A DNA stretch of 36,572 nucleotides from Anaerolineae bacterium. Lineage in GTDB: Bacteria > Chloroflexota > Anaerolineae > Aggregatilineales > UBA2796. The stretch spans positions 21,440 to 58,011 of the forward strand of contig JANWYI010000020.1 in the NCBI GenBank assembly GCA_025055255.1. Direction: 5' to 3'. Positions 1 to 8,288 of the stretch are shown here, piece by piece. The number at the start of each line of letters is the position of its first letter. The stretch's first letter is position 1. The notes beneath the pieces are model-generated. The model saw nothing but the letters and a program-made list of their open reading frames with translations, was not told the origin of the DNA and made no database searches. The translations under genes and the position numbers were made by a program.

Positions 1-1193
1 GCTGCGATCACGGCGCCTGGCACGGCGTAGCCAAGCGTAGCAAGCCGCGCGACCACTCGCCCAAAGCGTCCGCCGCTCAGCCGCACGCCGTTGGCGATCA
101 GCAGCGCTAGAAAGACCGTGATGGTCGCCGCGAGCGCCGCCAGACCAAATGTGTTCAGCACGTACTGACCGTAGACAGCCCGCCAGCCGCCAAGGCTCGT
201 CTGGATGTACCTGAGCGTCCACGCAATCAGTTGACCAACAGGCAAGACGAACGCCGCGCTCAACAGCAACACATTGATACCGACTGCGGCAATTGCCGCC
301 ATGCCGCGCAGCTGCGCGCGTGGTGGACGCCTGCTCGCACCGTCGCTCTGATAGTAGCGCGCCTTGCCGCGCAACGTTCGCTCAAGCACAATCAGGCAGA
401 CCGCCACGCCTAACAGCAAGAGCGAAAGCTCAATCGCGCCCGCTCGATCTTGGCGCCCTTCCCACAGACGCACAATGCCTTCGCTGACCGTTGGGACGCT
501 GAAAAAGCGCACTGTGGCGAAGTCGGTCATCGCTTCCATCATGGCGAGCGCCGCGCCTGCAACCAGTGACGGACGCGCCATCGGCACGACAAGACGGAAG
601 AAGGTCTGCGCGCGTGAGTAGCCCATAGTGCGCGCTGCTTCAAAGGTCGTGGCTGCTTGCTCGCGGAACGCTGCACGCGCTAACAAATACACATACGGAT
701 ACAGCACAAGGCTCATCACCAAGACGGCGCCCCAGATGCTGCGGATATCAGGTGGACGAAAACTCTGCCCAAACCATGCCCTTAACGTCGTCTGAACAGG
801 TCCAGCGAAGTCAAAGGTCGCCATGTAGACGAAGCCCATCACGAACGTCGGCACTGCCAGTGGCAAGAGCAGCGCGCGCTCGAAGAAGGCGCGCAACGGA
901 AAGTTGTACGCCGTCACCAGCCACGCCATGCCCGTGCCGATGATCAGCGTCAACGTGCCTACGCCGCCTAAGAGCAAGAGCGTATTGCCTAACATGCGCG
1001 GCAAGATAGTTGCCCACAGCCGCTCCCACATCTCAAACGACGGATTGAGCAGCGCCGAGAGCAAGTTCAAAATCGGTAAGACCACCATGCCTGCCACGAT
1101 CAACGGTAAAAGCAAGCGACCGCGCAGGCGTCCTGTGCGGCGTGCAGGCGTCTCTCGTACAGTTTGCGTTTGAGTCAGCGTCGTCTGTGCCAA
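1..1193 (-). CDS. Iron(III) ABC transporter permease, FbpB-type (partial, C-terminus off the left edge)
   Basis: Inner-membrane permease of a ferric-iron importer. About 397 codons are visible with no stop, and the frame runs off the left edge. The start is a TTG at 1191-1193, five bases after a GAGGAG ribosome binding site; there is no better ATG. Several hydrophobic segments are present. A permease EAA loop lies near 575-645 (read EAARTMGYSRAQTF, then VPMARP), the contact site for the ATPase. A second permease half begins near 1-250 and ends in GYAVPGAVIA, a motif typical of the FbpB/ThiP family, in which two permease domains are fused in about 550 residues. The upstream gene on the same strand encodes the matching binding protein. 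The ATPase is not in the window. Thiamine or sulfate specificity is less likely given the binding protein. Confidence 0.88.
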   Translation of the reverse strand, partial: MAQTTLTQTQTVRETPARRTGRLRGRLLLPLIVAGMVVLPILNLLSALLNPSFEMWERLWATILPRMLGNTLLLLGGVGTLTLIIGTGMAWLVTAYNFPLRAFFERALLLPLAVPTFVMGFVYMATFDFAGPVQTTLRAWFGQSFRPPDIRSIWGAVLVMSLVLYPYVYLLARAAFREQAATTFEAARTMGYSRAQTFFRLVVPMARPSLVAGAALAMMEAMTDFATVRFFSVPTVSEGIVRLWEGRQDRAGAIELSLLLLGVAVCLIVLERTLRGKARYYQSDGASRRPPRAQLRGMAAIAAVGINVLLLSAAFVLPVGQLIAWTLRYIQTSLGGWRAVYGQYVLNTFGLAALAATITVFLALLIANGVRLSGGRFGRVVARLATLGYAVPGAVIA

Positions 1194-1214
1194 AGTCTCT
1201 CCTCAAAACAACGG

Positions 1215-1261
1215 ATGAGCCAGTGGATGAGTGGGTGGGACTCATCCACTGGTCGGCTCAT
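1215..1261 (-). repeat. Intergenic hairpin between the iron-binding protein and permease genes
   Basis: A long inverted repeat: CCAGTGGATGAGT pairs with ACTCATCCACTGG around a 7-base loop. An outer ATGAG/CTCAT pair extends the stem beyond a small bulge. No T-tract follows, so full termination is not obvious. Its place between a binding-protein gene and a permease gene fits an mRNA-stabilising or attenuating hairpin that keeps binding protein in excess, as is common in ABC importer operons. That role is inferred. Confidence 0.7.
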
Positions 1262-1286
1262 GGGAAGTTAGGGGAACGCACGCGCT

Positions 1287-2315
1287 TTAGTAGCCTGCAC
1301 GTCCGAGCAAGTCAATCGCTGCCTTCTGATTCTTGCCCAGCTCAGCCAGCGGCAACGGATCAATCTTAGGCGTGCCGAAACCTGCGATGATCTCGTTCAG
1401 CTTCGCCTTAGCGTTCACTGGGAACTCAAAGTTGCCGCCCGGCAGACCTGTCACGTCGCCTGCCTGACCTTTCTCAGCGTCGCTGAGCCACTCCAGCAGC
1501 TTGATCGCGTTTTCACGATTGGCGGCGTTCGCAGTCACGCCGGCGCCGGAGATGTTGCGATGCACGCCGCGATCCGCCTGATTCGCCCAGAAAATCTTGA
1601 CGCTGGCGTTCGGGTCTTGGCTGTAGATACGTCCAACATAGTAGTGGTTAGTGATGCCGACATCGCAGCCGCCGGCAATGATCGTCTCTAGGATGCGCGT
1701 GTCGCTATCAATCAGCTGCGGCTTGTTAGCCACCCAGCCCTTGACCACTTCCTCTGTCTTCTGTTCGCCGAGCGCAGCGATCATGCTGGCGACGAGCGAG
1801 ATAGTGTAGATGTGCGTGGCAGGACGCAAACACAGGCGACCATTCCACTTCGGATCGGCGAGCGCCTCATAGGTCGAGAGCTCGCTCGGATCAACTTTCT
1901 GCGGATTGTAAACAATCGTGCGCAGGCGCTGGCTCAAGCCGAACCACCGATTCTCAGGATCGCGCAGCTCCTCTGGCACGTTGGCGCGCAGCACCTCAGA
2001 GTCAATGGACTGTAGCAAGCCTTTCTCAGCCGCCAGGACGAGCGTGCCTGCATCAATGGTGAAAAAGACATCCGCAGGTGTTTGCTTGCCTTCCTGCTCC
2101 AAGCGCGTCAACAGCGCCTGTGCCGAGCCTTGTGAGAGCCGCACCTCAATGCCTGTCTCTTGCGTAAACTCGGCAAACATCTGCTCCAGCGCGCCATAGT
2201 GACGCGACGAATAGACATTCACAAATTGGCGACCTTGCGCGGTAGCTGCATTGACGCCTGCGAAGATCAACGCCAGCAAAAGCGCCAGCACAACAAAACG
2301 ACGTAGCATAGGCAT
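1287..2315 (-). CDS. Iron(III) ABC transporter substrate-binding protein (FbpA/FutA family)
   Basis: Exported binding protein that captures ferric iron for the permease encoded downstream. The 342-residue product starts with a Sec signal peptide (RR, then a hydrophobic run to about residue 22, cleavage likely near residue 27). The mature protein begins with the family motif NVYSSRHY (33-40). It carries the paired tyrosines in NHYYVGRI (Y225, Y226), which in FbpA-type proteins bind Fe3+ through phenolate groups, and YNP at Y136. Length is normal for the family. The ATG at 2315 follows GGAG with six bases of spacing. No Cys lipobox is seen, so it may be free or held by another means. Specificity for iron is inferred from the tyrosine pattern. 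Confidence 0.92.
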   Translation of the reverse strand: MPMLRRFVVLALLLALIFAGVNAATAQGRQFVNVYSSRHYGALEQMFAEFTQETGIEVRLSQGSAQALLTRLEQEGKQTPADVFFTIDAGTLVLAAEKGLLQSIDSEVLRANVPEELRDPENRWFGLSQRLRTIVYNPQKVDPSELSTYEALADPKWNGRLCLRPATHIYTISLVASMIAALGEQKTEEVVKGWVANKPQLIDSDTRILETIIAGGCDVGITNHYYVGRIYSQDPNASVKIFWANQADRGVHRNISGAGVTANAANRENAIKLLEWLSDAEKGQAGDVTGLPGGNFEFPVNAKAKLNEIIAGFGTPKIDPLPLAELGKNQKAAIDLLGRAGY

Positions 2316-2342
2316 GGTTCACTCCGTTCGATCAGATCGTCT

Positions 2343-2373
2343 TTTGAACGCCTTTCTTTCAGCGTTTGAACGC
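2343..2373. repeat. Two 9-bp direct repeats, possible operator
   Basis: TTTGAACGC occurs at 2343-2351 and again at 2365-2373, 22 bp start to start, about two helical turns. The pair spans the expected transcription start of the iron-binding-protein gene, where a repressor dimer could act. No canonical Fur box is recognisable. Confidence 0.35.
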
Positions 2374-2374
2374 A

Positions 2375-2403
2375 ATCATAAAGGCAGCTCAAAGGTGCCA
2401 CAA
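2375..2403 (-). promoter_or_regulatory. Probable promoter of the iron-uptake genes
   Basis: On the minus strand, TTGTGG (2403-2398) is followed after 17 bases by TATGAT (2380-2375). Transcription would start near 2368, giving a leader of about 50 bases that includes the GGAG site. The -35 match is weak and the -10 match is good. Confidence 0.45.
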
Positions 2404-2570
2404 GGCGTGCGGCTTAAAGCAAAGTTTCATGGACATAAAACGTGATTTTTTGCACAAGTGAAGGTCGCCATAAAGTTTGTTTATGCGGCAAGCTCAGCGC
2501 GCTATCGCTCTGAGGCAGAATGGGCTACACTTGTGCGACATAGTAAAACGGTTTTTGAGGACGTGACGCT

Positions 2571-4607
2571 ATGCTCAGCACCTTTGAAAAGATCGCTTTC
2601 ATCCTGCTCGCCATAGGCTCTGTGGCGCTCGCTGTGCGCGGCTTCCGCCATATGTGGCTAGTGGTGCGGCGCGGCAGCGACAAGCTCTACCTAGAGCGCT
2701 TGCCGCAACGCGCTTGGCGCGCGCTGCGCATTTATCTCTCACAACAGACGACGCTCAAGACACGCCGTTTGGTCAGCCTGCTGCACTTGGGCGTGGTCTG
2801 GGGCTTCACTTTTTACTTTTTGGTCAACTTGGGCGACGTGCTGGAAGGCTTCATCGCTGACTTTAAGTTTCTGGGCAAAGAAGGGCTGATTGCCGGAGCT
2901 TACCGCCTGCTGGGCGACGTGCTGAGCCTTGCCGTGTTGATCGGCGTGACGTATTTCTTGCTGCGGCGCTTTGTCTTCGGCGATAGGGCGCTGACCTTCC
3001 GCGAGAACGTGCTGGTGCATCCGAATGTGGCAAAAGGTCACATTCGCCGCGACTCGCTGATCGTCGGCGTGTTTATTTTGGCGCATGTCGGCGCGCGCTT
3101 TCTGGGTCAATCCGTGCAGATCGCCATGGGCGAAGGCGTGCAGCCGCAGCCATTTGCAGGGATCGTGGCAGGCTTGTGGTCGGGCATGAGCGCTGACTTG
3201 CTCCTGTTCCTCGATCACGCCTTTTGGTGGATTGCACTGGGCGGAATCCTGCTCTTTTTGCCGTATTTTCCTTACAGCAAGCACGCACACTTGTTCATGG
3301 CGCCGCTCAACTATCTGACCAAGCCGCCGCGCACGTCGCTCGGCGAGTTGGCGCCTGAAAACTTTGAAGACGAGTCGCGGGAGCAGTTTGGCGTCGGCAA
3401 GCTGGAACACTTGCCGCAGACGCACTTGATGGACGCCTTCGCCTGCATCATGTGCAATCGCTGTCAGGACGTCTGTCCAGCGTACGTGACAGGCAAGGAA
3501 CTCTCGCCATCTGCCTATGAGATCAACAAGCGTTTCCTGATCAAGGAGCGCATGGCGGCACTTGCCAATGGCGCTGAGACCGAGTCGCCGCTTGTTGGCA
3601 CGGCGATCAGCGAGTCGGCGCTGTGGGCATGTACGGCGTGTGGCGCGTGCGTGGACATCTGTCCTGTCGGCAATGAGCCAATGTTGGACATCCTCTACAT
3701 CCGCCGCGACCAAGTCCTTGTGCAGGCGAGCTTCCCAGCTGAGCTGAAAGGCGCCTTTAACGGCATGGAGCGGCAAGGCAATCCATGGCAAATTAACGAG
3801 AGTCGGCTGAAATGGGCAGAAGGCTTGGACGTGCCGACTGTGGAGAGCAATCCTGACTTTGAGATTCTGTACTGGGTCGGCTGCGCAGCCAGCTTTGAGC
3901 CGCGCGCTCAGCAGACGGCGCGCGCTTTTGTCCAGATTCTGCGCAGAGCAGGCGTCAACTTTGCCGTGCTTGGCGAGCAGGAGTCGTGCACAGGCGATGT
4001 GGCGCGGCGTGGCGGCAACGAATTCCTATACAGCGAAATGGCGAAGGCAAATGTCGAGACGCTCAACGCGGTCAAGCCTAAGCGGATTGTGACCACCTGT
4101 CCGCACTGCCTGCACAACTTGGGCAAGGAATATCACCAGTTTGGCGGCAACTACACGGTCATCCATCACACAGAGCTGATCGCAGAGCTAATCGCAGCGG
4201 GCAAATTGCCTGCAAGCGCACATCCGAATCGGCAGCCGAACGTCACCTTCCACGATCCGTGCTATCTGGGACGGCAAAACGGCGTGATCAAGGCGCCGCG
4301 CGCAGCGCTCCAGAGCGGCGCAGGCGTCAACTTGGTGGAAATGGCGCGGCATGGCAGGCAGTCGTTCTGCTGCGGCGCAGGCGGCGCACAGTTCTGGAAA
4401 GAAGAGGAACACGGCGCGGCGCGCGTCAATTTGACGCGCTACAAAGAGGCGCAGGCAACCGGCGCCAGCACGCTCGCCGTCGGCTGTCCGTTCTGTATGC
4501 GCATGTTCAGCGACGCGCGCGGCGAGCTAGGTGACAACATGCAGATCAAGGACGTAGCCGAGATCATTGCGGAGACTCTGCAACCTGTGGCTGCCGCAGC
4601 TGATTGA
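2571..4607 (+). CDS. Membrane-anchored heterodisulfide-reductase-like Fe-S oxidoreductase (FadF-like)
   Basis: Probable electron-transfer protein that passes electrons between a soluble flavoprotein and membrane quinone. Residues 1-245 form a NarI/cytochrome-b-like domain with about five membrane segments and intramembrane histidines (H72, H172, H216) that could bind heme. Two [4Fe-4S] sites follow: C292/C295/C298/C302 and C354/C357/C360/C364, each ending in CP. The C-terminal half has two CCG domains of the HdrB/GlpC type: C438, C473, C510/C513, and C564, C600-C601, C639/C642. The first CCG domain has a single Cys at 473 where the classic motif has a Cys pair. At 678 residues it matches Fe-S oxidoreductases paired with EtfAB in fatty-acid oxidation, though no etf genes are nearby. 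The partner is inferred. Confidence 0.88.
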   Translation: MLSTFEKIAFILLAIGSVALAVRGFRHMWLVVRRGSDKLYLERLPQRAWRALRIYLSQQTTLKTRRLVSLLHLGVVWGFTFYFLVNLGDVLEGFIADFKFLGKEGLIAGAYRLLGDVLSLAVLIGVTYFLLRRFVFGDRALTFRENVLVHPNVAKGHIRRDSLIVGVFILAHVGARFLGQSVQIAMGEGVQPQPFAGIVAGLWSGMSADLLLFLDHAFWWIALGGILLFLPYFPYSKHAHLFMAPLNYLTKPPRTSLGELAPENFEDESREQFGVGKLEHLPQTHLMDAFACIMCNRCQDVCPAYVTGKELSPSAYEINKRFLIKERMAALANGAETESPLVGTAISESALWACTACGACVDICPVGNEPMLDILYIRRDQVLVQASFPAELKGAFNGMERQGNPWQINESRLKWAEGLDVPTVESNPDFEILYWVGCAASFEPRAQQTARAFVQILRRAGVNFAVLGEQESCTGDVARRGGNEFLYSEMAKANVETLNAVKPKRIVTTCPHCLHNLGKEYHQFGGNYTVIHHTELIAELIAAGKLPASAHPNRQPNVTFHDPCYLGRQNGVIKAPRAALQSGAGVNLVEMARHGRQSFCCGAGGAQFWKEEEHGAARVNLTRYKEAQATGASTLAVGCPFCMRMFSDARGELGDNMQIKDVAEIIAETLQPVAAAAD

Positions 4608-4622
4608 CCGTTCAACGCATTG

Positions 4623-4654
4623 GACAGACGGTCAGGACTGCCTGACTGTCTGTC
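4623..4654 (+). terminator. Hairpin terminator after the Fe-S oxidoreductase gene
   Basis: A 14-bp stem (GACAGACGGTCAGG against CCTGACTGTCTGTC, one G-T pair) with a 4-base loop, followed by TTCT. It starts 15 bp after the stop codon and sits upstream of the next promoter, so it probably separates two transcription units. The downstream T-run is short. Confidence 0.6.
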
Positions 4655-4693
4655 TTCTGCACGCTGACTCAGAGCACTCCCTGCGTCCTGTTG

Positions 4694-4702
4694 TGCTATA
4701 CT
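4694..4702 (+). promoter_or_regulatory. Extended -10 promoter of deoC
   Basis: TGCTATACT is an extended -10 (TGn plus TATACT). No good -35 lies 16-18 bp upstream, as expected for extended -10 promoters. Transcription would start near 4709, with AAGGAG at 4722-4727 in the short leader. Confidence 0.5.
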
Positions 4703-4731
4703 TGTGACAACTTCGCTGCTTAAGGAGACTG

Positions 4732-5733
4732 TTGCCTGCCATGACTGACCATTTGCTGCGCACAGCGTCTGTTGCCCATACCGATTTGCCGCGCAATAAC
4801 GGCATTCCGCTCGACATGGGCTGGATCGAGAGCGTCCGTGTGAATAGGAGCGCTGTTGAACGGCGCGCGGCTACGTTAGTCACACGGCGCACTGTCAAGC
4901 AGATTTGGCAGGCGGCATGGCTGTTGCGCGCCATCACCTTCCTCGACCTGACCACGCTTAGCGGCGATGACACGCCGAGCAATGTCCAGCGCTTGTGCGC
5001 TAAGGCGCGCCAGCCTGTGCGCGCTGACCTGCTGGCTGCGCTTGGCGCCTCAGACTTGCCTGTGCGCGTTGGCGCTGTGTGCGTCTACCACAACCTGATC
5101 GAGACAGCTGTGGAAGCCTTGCGCGGCACGTCCATTCCTGTAGCAGCCGTTTCCACAGGCTTTCCAGCTGCTCAGACGCCGCTGCGCTTGAAGCTAGAAG
5201 AGATACGCGAGTCAGTTGCGGCAGGCGCCGCTGAAATTGACGTGGTCATCTCGCGCGCGCACGTCCTGCGCGGCGACTGGTGCGCGCTCTATGACGAAGT
5301 GCGCGCTTTCCGCGCAGCGTGCGGCACAGCGCACATGAAAGTCATCCTAGCTGTTGGCGAGCTAGGCACCTTGCGGCACGTTGCGCAGGCGAGTTTGGTC
5401 GCCATGATGGCAGGCGCTGACTTCATCAAAACGTCCACAGGCAAAGAGGCAGTCAATGCGACGTTGCCGTTCGGCTTGGTGATGGTGCGCGCAATCCGCG
5501 AGTACTATGAGCGCACAGGCTACCGCGTCGGCTTTAAGCCTGCAGGCGGCATTCGTACGGCAAAGCAGGCATTGGACTGGCTGATCTTGATGAAAGAAGA
5601 ACTCGGTGACGCTTGGTTGACGCCTGCGCTGTTCCGCATTGGCGCCAGCGCCCTGCTGACCGATATCGAGCGGCAGCTCTCACATTACGCTACAGGACGT
5701 TACTCAGCCGCGCATCGGCATCCAATGCCTTAA
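4732..5733 (+). CDS. deoC: Deoxyribose-phosphate aldolase
   Basis: Class I aldolase that splits 2-deoxyribose-5-phosphate into glyceraldehyde-3-phosphate and acetaldehyde in deoxynucleoside catabolism. All catalytic landmarks are visible: DLTTL at D72, AVCVY with C117, EIDVV at D170, the Schiff-base lysine K233 in FIKTSTGK, and the second lysine K269 in GFKPAGG. At about 330 residues it belongs to the longer DeoC group, with roughly 70 extra N-terminal residues. The start is uncertain: TTG at 4732 is 4 bases from AAGGAG, while ATG at 4741 is 13 bases away, so TTG is slightly favoured. It stands alone, with no phosphorylase or deoB gene adjoining. Its stop codon overlaps the stop of the converging gene by 4 bp. 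Confidence 0.95.
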   Translation: MPAMTDHLLRTASVAHTDLPRNNGIPLDMGWIESVRVNRSAVERRAATLVTRRTVKQIWQAAWLLRAITFLDLTTLSGDDTPSNVQRLCAKARQPVRADLLAALGASDLPVRVGAVCVYHNLIETAVEALRGTSIPVAAVSTGFPAAQTPLRLKLEEIRESVAAGAAEIDVVISRAHVLRGDWCALYDEVRAFRAACGTAHMKVILAVGELGTLRHVAQASLVAMMAGADFIKTSTGKEAVNATLPFGLVMVRAIREYYERTGYRVGFKPAGGIRTAKQALDWLILMKEELGDAWLTPALFRIGASALLTDIERQLSHYATGRYSAAHRHPMP

Positions 5734-7046
5734 AGCGCTCTTTGGACAAGCGCCGCAACGTCGCGTCCGATCATCACGGCGTAGTTCGTGCCGCGATCCC
5801 AAGGATAGACTTGGCTCATGTTTGCCATGTAGACGCCTTTGAGCGGCGTCTGCAATGGCGGAATGTTTTGCGAGTGGTTGACAAATGGAATTGGCTGTGC
5901 GTAAGGCGTCCGAAAGACCCAGCGTTTGCGAATCCACGCAGGCGTGAAGCGCGCGTTGAACGTCTTGAGCGTCCGCATGAACAAGTCGGCGAGCTCGTCT
6001 TCAGGCATGTGCAGATAGGCGTGATCAGGCTGCACATATTCGCCGCAGTAGACCAAGTGGTCGCCGTTGTAATGCGCGCGGCTGACAAAATTGGTGTGTT
6101 CGCATAGTGCTACAAACGGAAATTCACTCTGCGCTTTGTCAGGACTGCTGGCAGGCAAGTTCAGCCAATACGTGCCATCGGTCAGCAGCTGGTGGCGCAG
6201 CGCGAAGATCACGACAGCGGCGCCCATGTGCCGCAGAGCGCGCAGCTTGCGTGCGTACTCAGGATCAGCTGTCTCCAGCTGCGGAATCAGCTTGAGCGTA
6301 GCCTGCGGCGACGTTGTGCTGATCAGCGCGTCATAGCGCGCTGTAGCGCCGCTCGCCGTGACGTGAATGCCGTCGGCGTCCTGTTGCACAGCTTGAATTG
6401 GCGCCTTGAGCGCAATTTGGACGCCGCGCGCGCACAGCTTCTGAGCAAATGTATCCAAGAACGCCTGAAAGCCGCCGATGTACGTGCCGAGCCGCACTGT
6501 CCGTGTGTGGATGCGCGCCCAGAACCACGCCATAGTCACTTGGTCGTAGAGCGCGCCAAACTTGCCGATCAGCATCGGACGCCATATGTCACAGTAGGCG
6601 CGCCTGCCCATTGTCCGCTGCAGCCATTGGTCAGCTGTGTAGCGCTCTAGCGCGCGCCAATTTTTGCTCAGCCGCAAGTATAAGCCGACTAAGCCAAAGC
6701 GCAGCTTGGGAATCAGCGGCAAGTGCGGAAAGAACAGCATTGAGCGCGGATTATCGAACAAGTACGGCTTGCCGTGTGACCATAATGAAGTCTTTGGGCG
6801 CGGAAAGATGACCTGATCGCGCACGCCCAGCTCTTCCATCAGCCTCAGAATGGCTGTATCGGACTGAAACCAGTGATGGTAGAACTTTTCGAGCGACCAT
6901 GCCCAACCTTCATCGCGGAAGCCGCCTGCCAAGCCGCCAACGCGATCTGCTGCCTCATAAATCGTGACTGCATAGCCTGCCTTCGCCAAGTCCCATGCAG
7001 CAGCCAGACCTGTTGCACCTGCGCCGATGATCGCTACTTGTTTCAT
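5730..7046 (-). CDS. FAD-dependent amine-oxidase/protoporphyrinogen-oxidase-like protein
   Basis: Flavoprotein of the NAD(P)-binding Rossmann / amine-oxidase superfamily, 438 residues. The N-terminus is the dinucleotide-binding fold IGAGATGLAAAWDLAKAGY (7-25), then an acidic residue at the end of the second strand (YEAADRVGGLAGG), the classic FAD signature. The C-terminal part contains GVYMANMSQVYPWDRGTNYA, resembling the second FAD-contact region of this superfamily. The substrate cannot be read from sequence; relatives include phytoene desaturases, protoporphyrinogen oxidases and UDP-galactopyranose-mutase-like enzymes. It overlaps the upstream flippase-fold gene by 4 bp (ATGA), so the two are translationally coupled and may act on one lipid or glycolipid. 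The stop shares TTAA with deoC. Confidence 0.82.
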   Translation of the reverse strand: MKQVAIIGAGATGLAAAWDLAKAGYAVTIYEAADRVGGLAGGFRDEGWAWSLEKFYHHWFQSDTAILRLMEELGVRDQVIFPRPKTSLWSHGKPYLFDNPRSMLFFPHLPLIPKLRFGLVGLYLRLSKNWRALERYTADQWLQRTMGRRAYCDIWRPMLIGKFGALYDQVTMAWFWARIHTRTVRLGTYIGGFQAFLDTFAQKLCARGVQIALKAPIQAVQQDADGIHVTASGATARYDALISTTSPQATLKLIPQLETADPEYARKLRALRHMGAAVVIFALRHQLLTDGTYWLNLPASSPDKAQSEFPFVALCEHTNFVSRAHYNGDHLVYCGEYVQPDHAYLHMPEDELADLFMRTLKTFNARFTPAWIRKRWVFRTPYAQPIPFVNHSQNIPPLQTPLKGVYMANMSQVYPWDRGTNYAVMIGRDVAALVQRAL

Positions 7047-8092
7047 ACGCGCACCTCGCCCGTCTCAGCTGTCTGCGGCGATTCAGCGCCGTGTTTAGCC
7101 TGCTCAGCTGCTTTGGTCGCCTCTTCAAATGAGCGCCATGACAGTCCTTCGCGGATCAGGTAGACAAAGCCGAGCAAAGTAATCGGCAGCCATAGCGCCG
7201 CGTGCAACACAATCGTGTAGCTGGCAGCGACCTCACTATTGACGCGAAACGTCTCCAGCACCAGAATGCCCGGTGTATGGAACGTGCCGATGTAGCCCGG
7301 CGCTGCCGGCAGGGTCGTGGCGAGGTTGACCACAGCCGTCATCAGCATCAGGACGAAAAAGCTGACCTCAAAATGGAAAGCATGCATTACGAACCAGTAC
7401 TTGGTCGTCTCGGTCAACCAGATGAAGATCGAGGTAAGCAGCGTCATCAGCAGGTCGCGCGGACTGCGCAGGCTTTTTAAGCCGTCTAGGAAGTGATCGA
7501 GCAGGCGCAGCAGCGGCGCGCTCAGCTTGGCAGGCAGCAGACGCACAGCTGCGCTGTGCGCAAGGCGTTGCGTTTGCGTTGGACGCGCTGCTAATCCCAG
7601 AAAAATCGCCAAAGCGCCGAAAAAGAACAGCGTGCCGAAAATGACCACAGTCCGCAGCCAGTCCGCCTCAATCGGCGCGAACGGCAAGGCTGCGAAGACG
7701 AAGATCAGCATGACCAAGCCGTCAAAAATGCGCTCAACCACAATCGTGGCAAGGCTGCCCGTCAGGCTGACCTGTTCGTTGCGCTTCAGCACGTAGGCGC
7801 GGATGACCTCGCCAGCGCGGAACGGATAGACGTTGTTGCCCATGTAGCCGATGACAACGATTGGAAAGAGCGCGCGCAGCGGGACACATTTCATCGGACG
7901 CAGCAAGTAGTGCCAGCGCCACGTCCTGCCCCAGACCGCTAAAAAGTAAATTGCCACGCTCGGCACAAGCCAGATCAAGTCCGCGCCGCCGATCCGCTGT
8001 GCTACTTCGTCCAGCTGGACGCCTTGCAAGCCGAAGTACAAAAAAACTGCGCTCACTGCGATGCCGAGCGCTAGTACCATCCAACGCCGCAT
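7043..8092 (-). CDS. Flippase-like integral membrane protein (lysylphosphatidylglycerol synthase TM-region / UPF0104 family)
   Basis: Polytopic inner-membrane protein of 349 residues with about eight hydrophobic segments. The motifs NNVYPFRAGEVIRAYVL and TIVVERIFDGL are hallmarks of the UPF0104/AglD family, the membrane domain also fused to MprF. Members are thought to move lipid-linked substrates or work beside glycosyltransferases. I chose the ATG at 8092, which has GGAG five bases upstream. The in-frame TTG at 8122 lies right at the predicted transcription start and has no ribosome binding site. The next gene, an FAD enzyme, overlaps by ATGA. The substrate is unknown. Confidence 0.82.
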   Translation of the reverse strand: MRRWMVLALGIAVSAVFLYFGLQGVQLDEVAQRIGGADLIWLVPSVAIYFLAVWGRTWRWHYLLRPMKCVPLRALFPIVVIGYMGNNVYPFRAGEVIRAYVLKRNEQVSLTGSLATIVVERIFDGLVMLIFVFAALPFAPIEADWLRTVVIFGTLFFFGALAIFLGLAARPTQTQRLAHSAAVRLLPAKLSAPLLRLLDHFLDGLKSLRSPRDLLMTLLTSIFIWLTETTKYWFVMHAFHFEVSFFVLMLMTAVVNLATTLPAAPGYIGTFHTPGILVLETFRVNSEVAASYTIVLHAALWLPITLLGFVYLIREGLSWRSFEEATKAAEQAKHGAESPQTAETGEVRV

Positions 8093-8114
8093 GAAAGCTC
8101 CGCTATCCGTCTTG

Positions 8115-8159
8115 ACTGGCAATTCTGCCAGTATACTCGCTTTGTGCTATTTGCATCAA
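8115..8159 (-). promoter_or_regulatory. Promoter of the flippase-FAD operon with palindromic -10 and adjacent inverted repeat
   Basis: On the minus strand TTGATG (8159-8154) and TATACT (8135-8130) are 18 bp apart, placing the start near 8123. AGTATACT at 8130-8137 is a perfect palindrome, so a -10 also exists on the plus strand. The inverted repeat ACTGGCA / TGCCAGT (8115-8121 and 8126-8132) covers the start point and could be an operator. Confidence 0.45.
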
Positions 8160-8288
8160 GGACAACTCTCCGACAAGAACTTATACACTGCTGCACATTT
8201 TTTGGCTCATCAGGTAGTTTTGCTAGGCAAATCGGCACTTTGTAGCTACACTGAGGCAACCTGCGCTCAAGGAAAAGGAGAGTGCGCA

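Noticed and set aside
231-1173. Short plus-strand open frames over the left-edge permease
   Set aside because: They are out of frame with the conserved minus-strand permease, which has an EAA loop and a good ribosome site.
2739-3791. A 350-codon open frame antisense to the Fe-S oxidoreductase gene
   Set aside because: Its translation is low-complexity and His/Gln/Arg-rich, as expected from the complement of a GC-rich gene. It has no recognisable motif, and the plus-strand gene is certain.
8113-8137. Plus-strand promoter TTGACT to TATACT
   Set aside because: The spacing is only 13 bp, too short for a sigma-70 promoter; the minus-strand reading has 18 bp.
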